Positions 12,820-22,337 of a stretch of DNA of 64,000 bases are shown here, piece after piece; the stretch's first letter is position 1, and every line of letters starts with the position of its first letter. Source of the DNA: Saposhnikovia divaricata (Eukaryota; Streptophyta; Magnoliopsida; Apiales; Apiaceae). The position numbers and the translations under genes were made by a program. The notes beneath the pieces were generated by a model. The model ran no database searches and had not been told where the DNA came from. It saw only the letters and a list, made by a program, of their open reading frames with translations. The stretch is from positions 118,660,046 through 118,724,045 of the forward strand of contig CM071600.1 of NCBI GenBank assembly GCA_036435485.1. The letters run 5' to 3'.

Positions 12820-15162
12820 TCAAGCAGCAGCTCCTTCATCGATGAGCATCTGATCAAAATGCCAAACACCTGCAAGTCCAGCCAAACCTATTTTTTACAA
12901 ACAGAGAACCGGACCTGATGTATTTTTTAGAAATCTTTCATTTGAGAATTCTTACCATGTCCTTTGCCTACTCTTCTTAGCTGTGCAACATATTCAGAGA
13001 TTCTCTTGATAACTTTCACCTTAATTAGAGACCAACAAAGAAAACAGTAAAAGATTATATGTATGCTTTTGTTGCTTTCACCTTAAACTCTATTTTTTGG
13101 ACAACAAATGTATACTGAATTTGTTTCCTACCTGGTGCCTCAGATACCGATTTTGCACAAAATCAGCCATTTGGGCGTCCCTGTTCTTAACTGCCACCTA
13201 ATTTCACAAGTAGGAGCATCTCCAAAATCAGTCAAGGTAGTTGACTAGTTGATTAGTATTGAACTGCAACAAGTCTCAAACAATCAACCTAGTGAGCAAC
13301 CAAGTTTAAATTTTTTTGCCTGAAACTGATTATTATAAGATACCAATGTTAGTGTGATCAGAGACTCCTTAATCTAATAGTATCCCATTTGGAGAGAGAG
13401 ATAATAATCTTTAAGAAACGACTAAAATGGACACCATCATTATCGGTAGATTGTATTAACTTCCACGGATAGACCAAAGTGTACTTAGTGGTATGGTTTT
13501 ATTTGCATAATTATACCATATCGGATATTATAGAATTGCAGTGTAAAACATTTGTAAGGAGGCTGTACCTTGTGCAGATGATGAAGTTTTTCGTTGGTCA
13601 GTTTCTGCAAAGACAATGCAAGCTCCATTGCTACATCACAGTTAAAAATAATAAGAGCTACCCATCAAGATAATAGGCTGTTTGCGTAGATTCACATCAT
13701 TAAAAACATACCATGTAATGCATCTCCCTTTTCTGCATCATCAAACTCAGATAGTGGCATTATGATCGACTGTAACTTCACTTTTCCCCCACGTTTATTC
13801 TGATATGTATTGTGCAACAAAATTTGAAAATTTCCAAGTCCATCATACATGATTTAGGAAGAACCCAAAATTTTACAAAGAAAAAGGGGGTATAGATAAT
13901 AAAAGAAAGAAGAGATTATGCACATTGTCAAACTACCTGATACTCCATGAAGTTTTCAGCTTGTTCTCTTTCTTCTGTGCTGCATTCTTTGAAAAATCTG
14001 CAGAAGAATATTTAAAACAGATCACAAATGCCTAGTTCCGAAATAAACATGAGAAGTAAGCTCCAACAGAGTATTAGAACTCCAAATTTTACCTTGCTAA
14101 ACCCTTCAGAGCAACATTGTCACGATCAAAGTACGCAAACATGGCATGATAAACATAAGAAAGATTGTATTCAACACTGCAAAAGCCAACAACAGGTTGA
14201 TGTTATCTTATTAATAAATCGACCACTAGCAACCGCTCAATTATATACTTAAACGGACAGTAGATTTCAGTATAAATAAATATCTAGATGTCCAAATGTA
14301 CAGTATATTAGACGACTTATTAAAATGAGCAGGCTCCCTAATTGATTTTACAAAGTTAGTGTGTGCCTGTGTGTGTACAGAGAAAGCAAATTACTCTCCC
14401 ACCCATATTTCTACGTGTGGAAGTATGAATCTCCTACCTAAGCTATTAAATTGTTTTGATAAATGAATCGTCCATTAGATTTTAACACAGGAAAATAAAA
14501 TGACCAAAATAACACAAAAAAAATAAAAATCAAGTGCACAAAAATGAGTCTTTGACATTTTAATTGACACATGTACACATTTTCTTATAGGCAATTGCAA
14601 TAGTATAATACAATCACAGCTTCCCACACCATCACTCCTTATTAAGAGAGAGTACGGCAACATCCGCCCAAGCTAGAAGTTAGTCATAAGACAACACATT
14701 TATTCTATATAATTTTTGTGGGGGAATTTTATATCTTTCGAACAATTATAACGGTGAAATAATAACATTTTGTTAGAGGGACGTGTTCGTGCCCCTTACT
14801 AAATCCGTCCCTATATGCATCAGAAAAGGACAAAAACTAGAAATTAATATAGAGAGAGAGAGAGATGAAAATGAAAGAACCGACTTGATCTGATCATTGA
14901 TAACAGCTTCGGAGTCGTTAGAATACTTGTGGCGTGCCAGAGAAAGATGAGGAACAGCAGGAACAAGCATGAGCTCCTTTTTCACTTCCTCAAAAGGCTG
15001 AAAAACAACCCCTGTCAACGCCTTGTTGCTTGCATGCTTTGAAGCTGAGCAAACCACCACTGATCCATTAAGTTGTTTCGCCGGAGACTTAACGGAGAAG
15101 GAGATTACTGGAGATAAAGCAGGAGTGGCAGCTCCGAGAATCATACTTATATGTATAGCCAT
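12820..15162 (-). CDS. FER: ferritin, plastid-targeted, with altered ferroxidase residues
   Basis: Eight exons on the minus strand: 15162-14885, 14176-14093, 13997-13937, 13799-13712, 13630-13569, 13197-13132, 13019-12956 and 12869-12820. All junctions are GT/AG and the frame is continuous for 250 residues. Eight exons is the standard plant ferritin layout. The order is a transit peptide (about 1-47), the plant extension peptide (LTGVVFQPFEEVKKELMLVP), then the four-helix bundle ending in GKGHGVWHFDQML. Ferritin stores iron as a 24-mer, normally in plastids. Compared with human H chain, Glu27, Tyr34, Glu61, Glu62 and Gln141 are kept (E95, Y102, E129, E130, Q213). His65 is Gln133, Glu107 is Gln179, the 3-fold channel Glu134 is Gln206, and Ala144 is Val216. 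The protein may therefore oxidise iron poorly or depend on co-assembly with another subunit. An upstream in-frame extension exists in the genomic frame, but the ATG at 15162 starts a typical transit peptide. Confidence 0.93.
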
Positions 15163-15250
15163 AGCCAGAGATTGTTTAAACACACAGGGGGCTCGAGAAC
15201 AGGGGAAAATGCCTGTGGGAGATGGATATACATATCCATTTACGTGATGA

Positions 15251-15264
15251 TAATATAAAATATA
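15251..15264 (-). promoter_or_regulatory. possible TATA element of the ferritin gene
   Basis: The minus strand reads TATATTTTATATTA about 90 bases upstream of the ferritin ATG, with an ACGT core just downstream of it. Position and composition fit a plant TATA region, giving a leader of roughly 60 bases. This is inferred only from position. Confidence 0.35.
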
Positions 15265-15364
15265 CACTAACACACTGCACACACGCACTTCTATTTTTAG
15301 CTCCAAACTGTTGTTTTAGCTGATGCTCATTTTTAAGTATGCGTGTTTCGCTTACTAAAAAGTA

Positions 15365-16040
15365 TAGTATAATATACGGGTGAGTATTCGGTTAAAATTG
15401 AATCGAATTGAATTTTAATTCGGTTGATCGTAATCGAAATTCTTAAAGAATCACAATCAAAAACCGAATTGATTAAAATTCGGTTTTTCACCGAACCGAA
15501 ATATTAATTTCGGTTATTACTGAAAACTATAAAAAACCGAAATTTAAATTCAGTGCGAAAAAAGTGAATAAGTACTTTATAAATTAAAATTACATATTCA
15601 ATAACAAGCATTCAGGTTAAGATTTAAAGGAATACAAATTGAAATTTGGAAATAATCAAAGTACAATGCAAGTAAAATTACAAACATTCAAATTAAAACT
15701 CCAAATTCTGATAATTCTATCCTACTCTGTGGTCCAGGGATGGACGGATGCAGTGATGAGGCATGGAGTACCCTCAGTATCAGAATTTATATTATTTATT
15801 CTTTTGTTTCACTTGCTCAACAATCTGAGTAGGTTAAATTGGTACAAAGGTATTGGTCTTGCCTGATTCAGTTGCAGGTTAATTTTGCTTGAAAGAATAT
15901 TTACAAAGTACAATATATTTATCTGTTCTTACTTGTTAATAATATTTTATTATTATATAAAAAATTGGTAATTTATTCCGGTTATTCGGTTAATCACGAT
16001 TAAAAATCGAAAAACGGAAATTGTGATAATATATTTATAC
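15365..16040. repeat. CGGTT-rich transposon remnant (hAT-like MITE)
   Basis: The left part (GGGTGAGTATTCGGTTAAAA near 15378) and the right part (CCGGTTATTCGGTTAATC near 15978) are packed with CGGTT and its complement AACCG, including inverted pairs such as ATTCGGTT/AACCGAAT. Plant non-autonomous hAT elements often start GGTGAGCATTCGGTT. The right terminus does not mirror the left one, so the copy is probably truncated. No protein is encoded. Confidence 0.4.
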
Positions 16041-16129
16041 AAAGAAATTGATAAATTCTTTTAAATAATCAAATATTCTCAATCACACTGTAGAGTGGGT
16101 GTCAACCCAAGTCTCAAATCGATAATATA

Positions 16130-16251
16130 AAGAAGAATTATCTTGAATATAAGCAATCAAAACAATTCCATTAGTATGAGGCCTTTTGGGAGGAGTCCAA
16201 AAATAAATCCGTGCGGGCTTAGCCACGGCCCAGAGCAGAGAAGACAATCAC
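16130..16251 (+). mobile_element. end fragment of another copia LTR
   Basis: The stretch with ATGAGGCCTTTTGGGAGGAG and GTGCGGGCTTAG resembles the 3' end of plant Ty1/copia LTRs of the type that precedes a gag beginning with a short acidic start. It directly precedes the gag fragment at 16403 in the same orientation. The rest of the LTR is not recognisable, so this is a decayed fragment. Confidence 0.4.
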
Positions 16252-16451
16252 GAAGTAGACTGCTTGCGCGTTGTTAGTTGGTCTTGAGTTGATTTTCTTG
16301 GTTTGATGGAGGATCTAAAGTCGCTAAGGATTGATGCACCCAAGTATGATGGAAGTAGACTGTTTGCGCGTTGTTACTTGGCCTTGAGTTGATTTTCTTG
16401 GTTTGATGGAGGATCTAAAGTCGCTAAGGATTGATGCACCCAAGTATGATG
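16252..16451 (+). repeat. 100 bp tandem duplication over the gag start
   Basis: Two adjacent 100 bp units, 16252-16351 and 16352-16451, differ at only a few positions. Each contains GTTTGATGGAGGATCTAAAG, so the gag start codon region is present twice. This looks like a local duplication after the element inserted. Confidence 0.9.
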
Positions 16452-16789
16452 GGAAGACGGATTTTACTATGTGGCAGTTAACCGTCAAGGATGTGTTAAT
16501 TCAACAAGGACTTGATGATGCTGACGTGGTAAGTGTGGGGCCCATAGTTGATGACGTGGCAAGCGGGCCAGTGCTGAGGTGGCAGGTGTGGGACCCACCA
16601 GTGCTGGCGTGGCAGGCGTGGGGCCCACCACTGCTGATGTGGCAGGCATGGGATCCACCATTGCTGACGTGGCAGGTGGGGGGGCCCACCAGTGTTGACG
16701 TGGTAGTTGTGGGGCCCACTAATGCTGAAAAGAAAGAATTTATACTATATAATTTAAGAAAGAATTTATTTAACAAAATAAAAAATTAA
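16403..16789 (+). pseudogene. copia gag N-terminal fragment fused to a repeat-coded tail
   Basis: A 128-codon frame begins MMEDLKSLRIDAPKYDGKTD and continues FTMWQLTVKDVLIQQGL. This is the start of a Ty1/copia gag polyprotein (the YDGK..F..W block). After about 40 residues the gag similarity stops and the frame runs through the 30 bp minisatellite, giving repeats such as WQAWGPP, then stops. Full gag proteins of this group are several hundred residues, so this is a remnant. No RNA or pol part of this element is seen downstream, where E1 begins. Confidence 0.7.
16519..16728 (+). repeat. 30 bp minisatellite, about 7 units
   Basis: Seven units of about 30 bp fill 210 bp. The consensus has the parts TGCTGACGTGGCAGG and GTGGGGCCCACCA. 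Units differ by a few substitutions and one is shortened and rearranged. The unit length is a multiple of three, so it keeps the gag frame open. Each unit carries an ACGT core and a GGGCCCA block. Confidence 0.9.
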
Positions 16790-16840
16790 AATAATTTAAG
16801 AATTAAGACAACAGTACGGGTTTGCAAGGGGGAAAAAGGG

Positions 16841-16845
16841 TGGAC
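16841..16845. repeat. target site duplication of E1, left
   Basis: TGGAC lies directly before the TG of the left LTR and is repeated at 27613-27617 directly after the CA of the right LTR. Confidence 0.95.
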
Positions 16846-17993
16846 TGTTAGGTCTGGAATAACGTAGAAGGGGGGTTGAATACGTTATTTAGAAATATTT
16901 TGATTTTTGATGTGAATATGAGATCAAAAATACTGAATCGAAATAACACAACTGTTTGGGAAATATCTTTGAATAGATAAAACCCGGAGGTTTGCTACAA
17001 AATCTAATCCTATGGATCAGCTACAAAATCAAACACTCCTAAGGATAGTTTAGGCACGAGGACCTTCTACCCGACACTTCCTGAAAGCGGGCTAAGCCGG
17101 CTTTCCTATTAGATGGACTATCTAGCAGCTTACACAGAGAAGATATATAAGAGAGAGAAGAGAAAGTTGCGTGTTGAGGTGTATTTTGAAATGAAATACA
17201 ACAGGCTTATTTATAGATTATAGACAGTCACTATTTGACACTATTCCAACAACCCCCAAATAGTAACCGAGCACTATTCCAACAACCCCCAAATAGTAAC
17301 CGGACACTATTTCACCAACCTCAAATAGTAACCGGGCACTATTACACCAACCCCCAAATAGTAACCATGAATAGTAACCGTGCATAGTAACTTTGCATAG
17401 TAACTGCGCATAGTAATACTATTTTTGTATCTTTTGGTCTTCTTTCTTCTGTTTTATTCTGCGGTTTTAATTCATCTCTGAAAATAATTCAAGTACTAGA
17501 TTAATTTAATTATTTGTTATAAATAATTAATTAATCTGTTACTTATTTAATTTTCAGAGAGTAAATTAATTTTTGACAATACCTTGAAATACTATGTCTT
17601 TCCTCGATCGTCAATAGGCTTTGGCAATTCTTTCTGTAAATTAATGTGTTGATCCTTCTCGTATGTGCTGACACTTAGTGCGCTGGTCTGGTTCACAAGT
17701 GACTAGCACTGATCTTGATCTTCACACCTTCGTTACATTCCAATTGATTAGCCTGTAGCAGTTAGCAGTATCTTCAAATTATGTAAATATATGGAATCTT
17801 TTTGGCTCTTCAACTGAATCATCTGTACATCTTATTCTTTCACTGAGGCTTGAACTTCTTTCAGCGACTTGATCCTTGTTGGTGCCTGTTCTTCAAATTT
17901 CACGATCCATGTATAGATTTAATATTATATTCTTTTATCCTAGTTGAGTTATATATATCCGCTATTACATATTACATTGCATTATGCTTTACA
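16846..17993 (-). repeat. E1 3' LTR
   Basis: 1,148 bp running from TGTTAGGTC to GCTTTACA on the plus strand. On the minus strand it starts TGTAAAGC and ends CCTAACA. Its outer flank is the TGGAC duplication and its inner flank is the polypurine tract. Confidence 0.93.
17240..17370. repeat. four ~33 bp hairpin units in the E1 3' LTR
   Basis: Four successive units at about 33 bp period each contain ACTATT, a C-rich middle (CCAACAACCCCC or close) and AAATAGTAACC. The ACTATT/AATAGT pair in each unit is an inverted repeat with a loop of about 13 bases. They are followed by several short direct copies of CATAGTAAC. The same set is in the 5' LTR near 26855-26990 and, shortened, in E2. Confidence 0.8.
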
Positions 17994-18007
17994 ATCTCCC
18001 CCTATTT
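17994..18007 (-). promoter_or_regulatory. E1 polypurine tract
   Basis: The minus strand reads AAATAGGGGGAGAT directly before the 3' LTR. It primes plus-strand DNA synthesis in LTR retrotransposons. The identical sequence sits at 30122-30135 in E2. Confidence 0.9.
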
Positions 18008-18224
18008 GATTGTTAGGGTTTGACAAGCAAATCCCTAGAGGATAGCTCAACTGATACAACAAAAATAAAATACAAAGATAAATAATATTAAAGCGCATTC
18101 TGGATCATATATATACATTTTCCAGATTTCTAAAATTAACCAAGTGCATGATAATTGTTCCTTTAGATTGAATAAATCTTCAAGTTTGCCTTTGCTTTCT
18201 TTCCACATAGCACTAATACTCCCA

Positions 18225-20321
18225 TTATCTTTTCCTTTCCCAAAATAAAGTTAATTCCGTGTCAACAACCTTTTCCTTGCCCTTACTCCTAGTAGATTTT
18301 TCTTGGTCATCCACCTTCTCCCCCTCAGTTGGGTTATCCTCCAGAGTAGTAGGATTTGGAGTTGGTAAATTAGACGAAGCTGTCTTCACCAAGGAATTAA
18401 TTGCATGACTAAACTGGGATGCCCTGGAACTTAATTGAACCTGGAATGCATCATGTTGAATTGAAAATTTTTGATTTCTGCAATGGACTTACAGATATTT
18501 GACAACTCTTTCTCCATTGTTTGGACCCGTGTAAGGAGTCTGTTGTATTCCTTTCTGGTTACAGGTGCATGTGGTTGAGTAGGTTGCTCACTCATACGTT
18601 CTGCAGGTGTTTAACTCATCACTCTATATTCACTCGGTTTAGTGGTTTGGGTTACACTTACATGTTCTGTTCGTGTTTCCCTCAACTCTCCTCCAGAGCT
18701 TTCACCGATATATGTACCTGCAAATGAAATCATCCTAGCCCCTTTTTTAGAGGTCACGGATGGTGCAATGAAAGTTCGTGAGCTTCCGTCCTCGCGTGAA
18801 GCGAGTTGCCGACCACTGGTAAAGAGTAGTAAATCTCGAAAGAGAACCAGAGATTTTCCCTCTAGGAGGTTAAACTTGAATCGATTAAATGGCACAAAAC
18901 ACAAGTTTCCCTTGTACGTCTGTGAAGACACTTGGTTCATAAAAGAACCACCTACTGATGGATCTTTCCGTAAAATGGAAGATACACCAGCAGTTATTGA
19001 GGTAGGTAATTCCACCTCGGATGCCTGTGAAGGCATTTGATCTTTAGAAAGATCATCAACCACTCTTATGTTCCGTGAAATGGAACTCAAGATAGTTGCT
19101 CCCGTCAATTCAACCTTATTTACATTTTCACTCATTTGACAAGGAAGAATTGTTTCACTAACAGTTGCAGTTACCTCAGGTTCATTTGGTTTACTTCTTT
19201 TAGAATGAGGTAGAGCTGCTGATGTAACTAACTCCTTATGTGGTGCTGTTGATATCTCCCTCAAAAGTGTTGATGGTTGGTCATTTAAGTGACAATTGAG
19301 GTGTAGGAGTTTGTTGTGTTTGTGTTTGCATTTGTAGAATGGGCTCTTCGACCTGTGTTAGAGTCAGTGGGATTTCCTACTCTTGGTCGGGTAAGATGGC
19401 CACTAGGGGCTGTAGAAACTATATTTTCTGTGACACAACATGGAATACAGAGGTTGGAATAGCAGGGATTGAAATATTACCTTGTCGTATACCTGCTCTC
19501 ACTGGTCTTGGTAACAACGGAAGTGGGACAGTCTTTAGATATTCAGTTAGGACTGTAGGCACATCCGTATAGTTCTTTTTGCTTATGTAATTAATTACAT
19601 TCGTTTTCATGTAAGAACATTCCACCTTTTGACCATTTTCCAAGCGTACCCTGTCTTCATCATTCAAAAAATCATTTAATATTAGCTGTAGAAACCTTAA
19701 ATATAGACATTTGACATTTTGAGTCCGAACATCTCTTGTTCCCAAGTGTTTTATCTTTAAAATGATTTGACCAAGCACTATTTTTCCAAAATTAATCCTC
19801 AAATTATTGGCGACCGCATACCCTATTTTTTGAATAAATTCAGGTATTCGATCTTGATTTGTTCTATCTGAGGAAAAAACATGGTTAAGAGTGTGAAAGA
19901 AGAAATTCCAGTACTGGGTTAGAAACGTTCTAGAAAGATTACCAGTATTGAAATTGCCATCTTGGTACCTTATAAAACGAAAGAACATTTCAATATGTTC
20001 AGGTGTAGGATCAGAAACAAGATTTTCCATAGGAAAATGAAGAATTCGACTAACATCTCGTTCAGTGACCCTAATCGACCTACCAAACAGTCGATATGTG
20101 ATTGCACACCCTTCCTGTCCAGAAGTGTTAACCGCACTGCAATATAGTTCACGCAATGCATCATGGTTAAGCTGCACTGGTGTAACTAAAGCATAGCGAA
20201 TTAATGAATGTTCATTCAGAAATTGTGTCCAAGCCCGAAATTTCTCATCAAGAATGGTTTCGATTTGCTGAATGGAAATAGGATTAACTTTAGCAATTAA
20301 AAAGCTTCCCTGCAATGCCAT
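18225..20321 (-). pseudogene. E1 ORF3 (extra ORF downstream of pol), broken
   Basis: A frame of roughly 690 residues begins at the ATG at 20321 (MALQGSFLIAKVNPISIQQI) and reads well to about 19419, where it meets a stop. It resumes and is clear again at 19264-18611. Its counterpart in E2 is open for 651 codons, and the two are closely similar. The N-terminal ~230 residues are globular and hydrophobic-rich (YRLFGRSIRVTERDVSRI, FFFHTLNHVF), resembling the putative plant transposon domain seen in retroelement extra ORFs. The middle is Ser/Thr/Pro-rich, and the C-terminal part is predicted coiled coil ending in a basic stretch. It holds the position called envelope-like in Sireviruses, but I see no convincing signal peptide or membrane span. 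Function is unknown. Confidence 0.7.
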
Positions 20322-20351
20322 TTTAAAAACTTTGAGGAAATTCAACAACAA

Positions 20352-20885
20352 GGGTTAGTTTTTATAAAGGATGATGCGTATAACACGAATATGAAATCCG
20401 CTCTAAAAACGACCAGCTAGAATGTGCGATCTTTCCAGTCAAAGCTTGAAATTTTCAGCAATTGTGTGTATATGCTCTGTATATCTGAAAAATAATGATG
20501 TTAAACACAAACAAAAACTCATCATTTATAAGGTTTCAAGGACTAGTGGGTTAGGTGAGAGCGTGATAGGTTATGTTTGAAAAATTACACCGCTCAATAA
20601 TTTCTCACCTAACAACCTACTTAGCCGAAAAACATCTTATCACCGAAACCTGTCAGCCGAAAAAACATCTTATCACCGAAACCTATCAGCCTATGTACAC
20701 ACACACATACATACTTATTATTTCTAATTATTGTGGATTCAAAATTGCATTTATAAGCATGGTAATCAATATAGAGATAACTGTAATATGAGGACTGGAT
20801 GCAAATAAATTCACAAATCCTAAACATATGGACATTTAAAATACATGTGAACTTATAACAAATTGCAGTTATTGATTATCCAAAA
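20352..20885 (-). other. E1 spacer between pol and ORF3
   Basis: About 0.5 kb with no ORF of its own. It contains a 33 bp direct duplication at 20622-20690 and a strong 3' splice-site-like sequence at 20485-20486, both shared with E2 at the same place. Confidence 0.7.
20485..20486 (-). promoter_or_regulatory. predicted 3' splice site ahead of ORF3
   Basis: On the minus strand a T-rich stretch with a branch-point-like TTTAACATCAT leads to ATTTTTCAG, 164 bases upstream of the ORF3 ATG. The same sequence is kept in E2 at 32613-32614. It could create a spliced subgenomic mRNA for ORF3. The partner donor was not identified. Confidence 0.45.
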
Positions 20886-22337
20886 TTAATTAGACAGATT
20901 TAACATCCCAAGTTCACCAACTAACCTGGAGAAAGTGGATTCATCCAGTGGTTTAGTAAAGATGTCTGCAATTTGTTGATCTGTGGGGACAAAATATAAT
21001 ACCACAGTTCCATTCATGACATGCTCTCGTGAGAAATGATACCTGATATCAATGTGCTTAGTCCTGGTATGTTGAACTGGATTGTTGGCAATGGAAATGG
21101 CACTCGTGTTGTCGCATAGAATTGGAATTTTGTCCAACATGAGTCCATAATCCTGAAGTTGATTCCTCATCCACAGGATCTGAGCACAACAACTACCTGC
21201 TGCAATGTATTCTGCTTCGGCTGTCGAGGTAGATACTGAGTGTTGCTTCTTGCTGTACCAAGATACCAACCTTCTTCCTAGAAACTGACAGCTTCCAGAA
21301 GTACTTTTCCGATCAATCTTACAACCTGCAAAGTCAGAATCTGTATAGCCAACTAGGTCAAAACCTGTACCTTTAGGGTACCAAATCCCAAGATTGGGGG
21401 TTCCCTTACGGTATCTGAAAATACGTTTAACAGCTATAAGATGTGACTCTTTAGGGTCAGCCTGGAATCTAGCACATAAACAAGTTGCAAACATAATATC
21501 TGGTCTACTAGCAGTTAAGTACAAGAGAGAGCCGATCATACCTCGATACTTCGTGATGTCAACTGACTTACCAGATTTGTCTTGATCAAGCTTGACAGCA
21601 GTTGGCATCGGGGTCTTAGCAGTAGCTACTTCTTCCATCCCATACTTCTTCAGAAGATCCTTTATGTATTTTGATTGGCAGATAAAAATACCATTAGGCT
21701 TCTGAACAACTTGAAGTCCAAGGAAGAAGGACAACTCACCCATCATGCTCATCTCATACTTACTCTGCATTAGCTTAGCAAATCTCTTGCATAGCAAATC
21801 ATTAGTAGAACCAAATATTATATCATCCACATATACTTGCACCAGAATTATATCATTTTTTAGCTTTTTATGAAAGAGAGTTTTGTCGATGATACCTTTT
21901 ATAAAACCATTTTCAAGCAAGAACTTGGAGAGAGTATCATACCATGTTCGAGGGGCTTGCTTGAGACCATAGAGAGCTTTGAAGAGAAAGTACACAAAAC
22001 CTTCAAATTCCTTGTCTTCGAACCCAGAGGGTTGTTCAACATAGACTTCTTCTTCTATATCTCCGTTAAAAAATGCACTTTTCACATCCATATGAAAAAC
22101 CATAAAGTTGGAGTGTGCAGCAAATGCTAAGAACATCCTGATTGCTTCAAGCCTTGCAACTGGAGCATAGGTTTCATCATAATCAATTCCCTCTTCTTGA
22201 AAGTAACCCTTTACTACCAATCGAGCCTTGTTCCTCGTAACAATACCATTTTCATTCAGTTTATTCCTAAACACCCATCTAGTGCCAATTACATATTTAT
22301 CTTTTGGTCTTGGCACCAGCTTCCAAACTTTCTGCCT
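20886..22337 (-). CDS. E1 reverse transcriptase and RNase H
   Basis: An open frame of about 476 residues covers the C-terminal half of pol. The RT fingers and palm include ARLVVKGYFQEEGIDYDETY and the catalytic block VQVYVDDIIFGST (Tyr-Val-Asp-Asp). The RNase H part follows with TDSDFAGCKIDRKSTSG, STAEAEYIAAGSCCAQ and DNTSAISIANNP, ending near FTKPLDESTF. This is a complete copia-type RT_RNaseH region. It is separated from the integrase frame by one in-frame TAA at 22338, where a sense codon is expected, so the polyprotein of this copy would stop before RT. Confidence 0.92.
   Translation of the reverse strand, partial: RQKVWKLVPRPKDKYVIGTRWVFRNKLNENGIVTRNKARLVVKGYFQEEGIDYDETYAPVARLEAIRMFLAFAAHSNFMVFHMDVKSAFFNGDIEEEVYVEQPSGFEDKEFEGFVYFLFKALYGLKQAPRTWYDTLSKFLLENGFIKGIIDKTLFHKKLKNDIILVQVYVDDIIFGSTNDLLCKRFAKLMQSKYEMSMMGELSFFLGLQVVQKPNGIFICQSKYIKDLLKKYGMEEVATAKTPMPTAVKLDQDKSGKSVDITKYRGMIGSLLYLTASRPDIMFATCLCARFQADPKESHLIAVKRIFRYRKGTPNLGIWYPKGTGFDLVGYTDSDFAGCKIDRKSTSGSCQFLGRRLVSWYSKKQHSVSTSTAEAEYIAAGSCCAQILWMRNQLQDYGLMLDKIPILCDNTSAISIANNPVQHTRTKHIDIRYHFSREHVMNGTVVLYFVPTDQQIADIFTKPLDESTFSRLVGELGMLNLSN

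Noticed and set aside
13208..13245. GGAGCATCTCCAAAATCAG in a ferritin intron as a second MITE of the intron 6 type
   Set aside because: Only one end is seen and no matching inverted end occurs within the intron.
15184..15197. CTCGAGCCCCCTG on the minus strand, partly like the ferritin iron-dependent regulatory sequence
   Set aside because: Four of the fixed positions differ and it lies in the expected leader near the ATG rather than in the promoter.
16501..16776. Antisense frame rich in Gly-Pro and Cys-His-Val over the minisatellite
   Set aside because: It is a by-product of the 30 bp repeat, since its unit length is a multiple of three.
15300..16845. CACTA terminal inverted repeat on the left side
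   Set aside because: I looked for CACTA followed by a plausible inverted end and found only chance CACTA strings near 15264 and 16716, so the left border of the CACTA element remains unknown.
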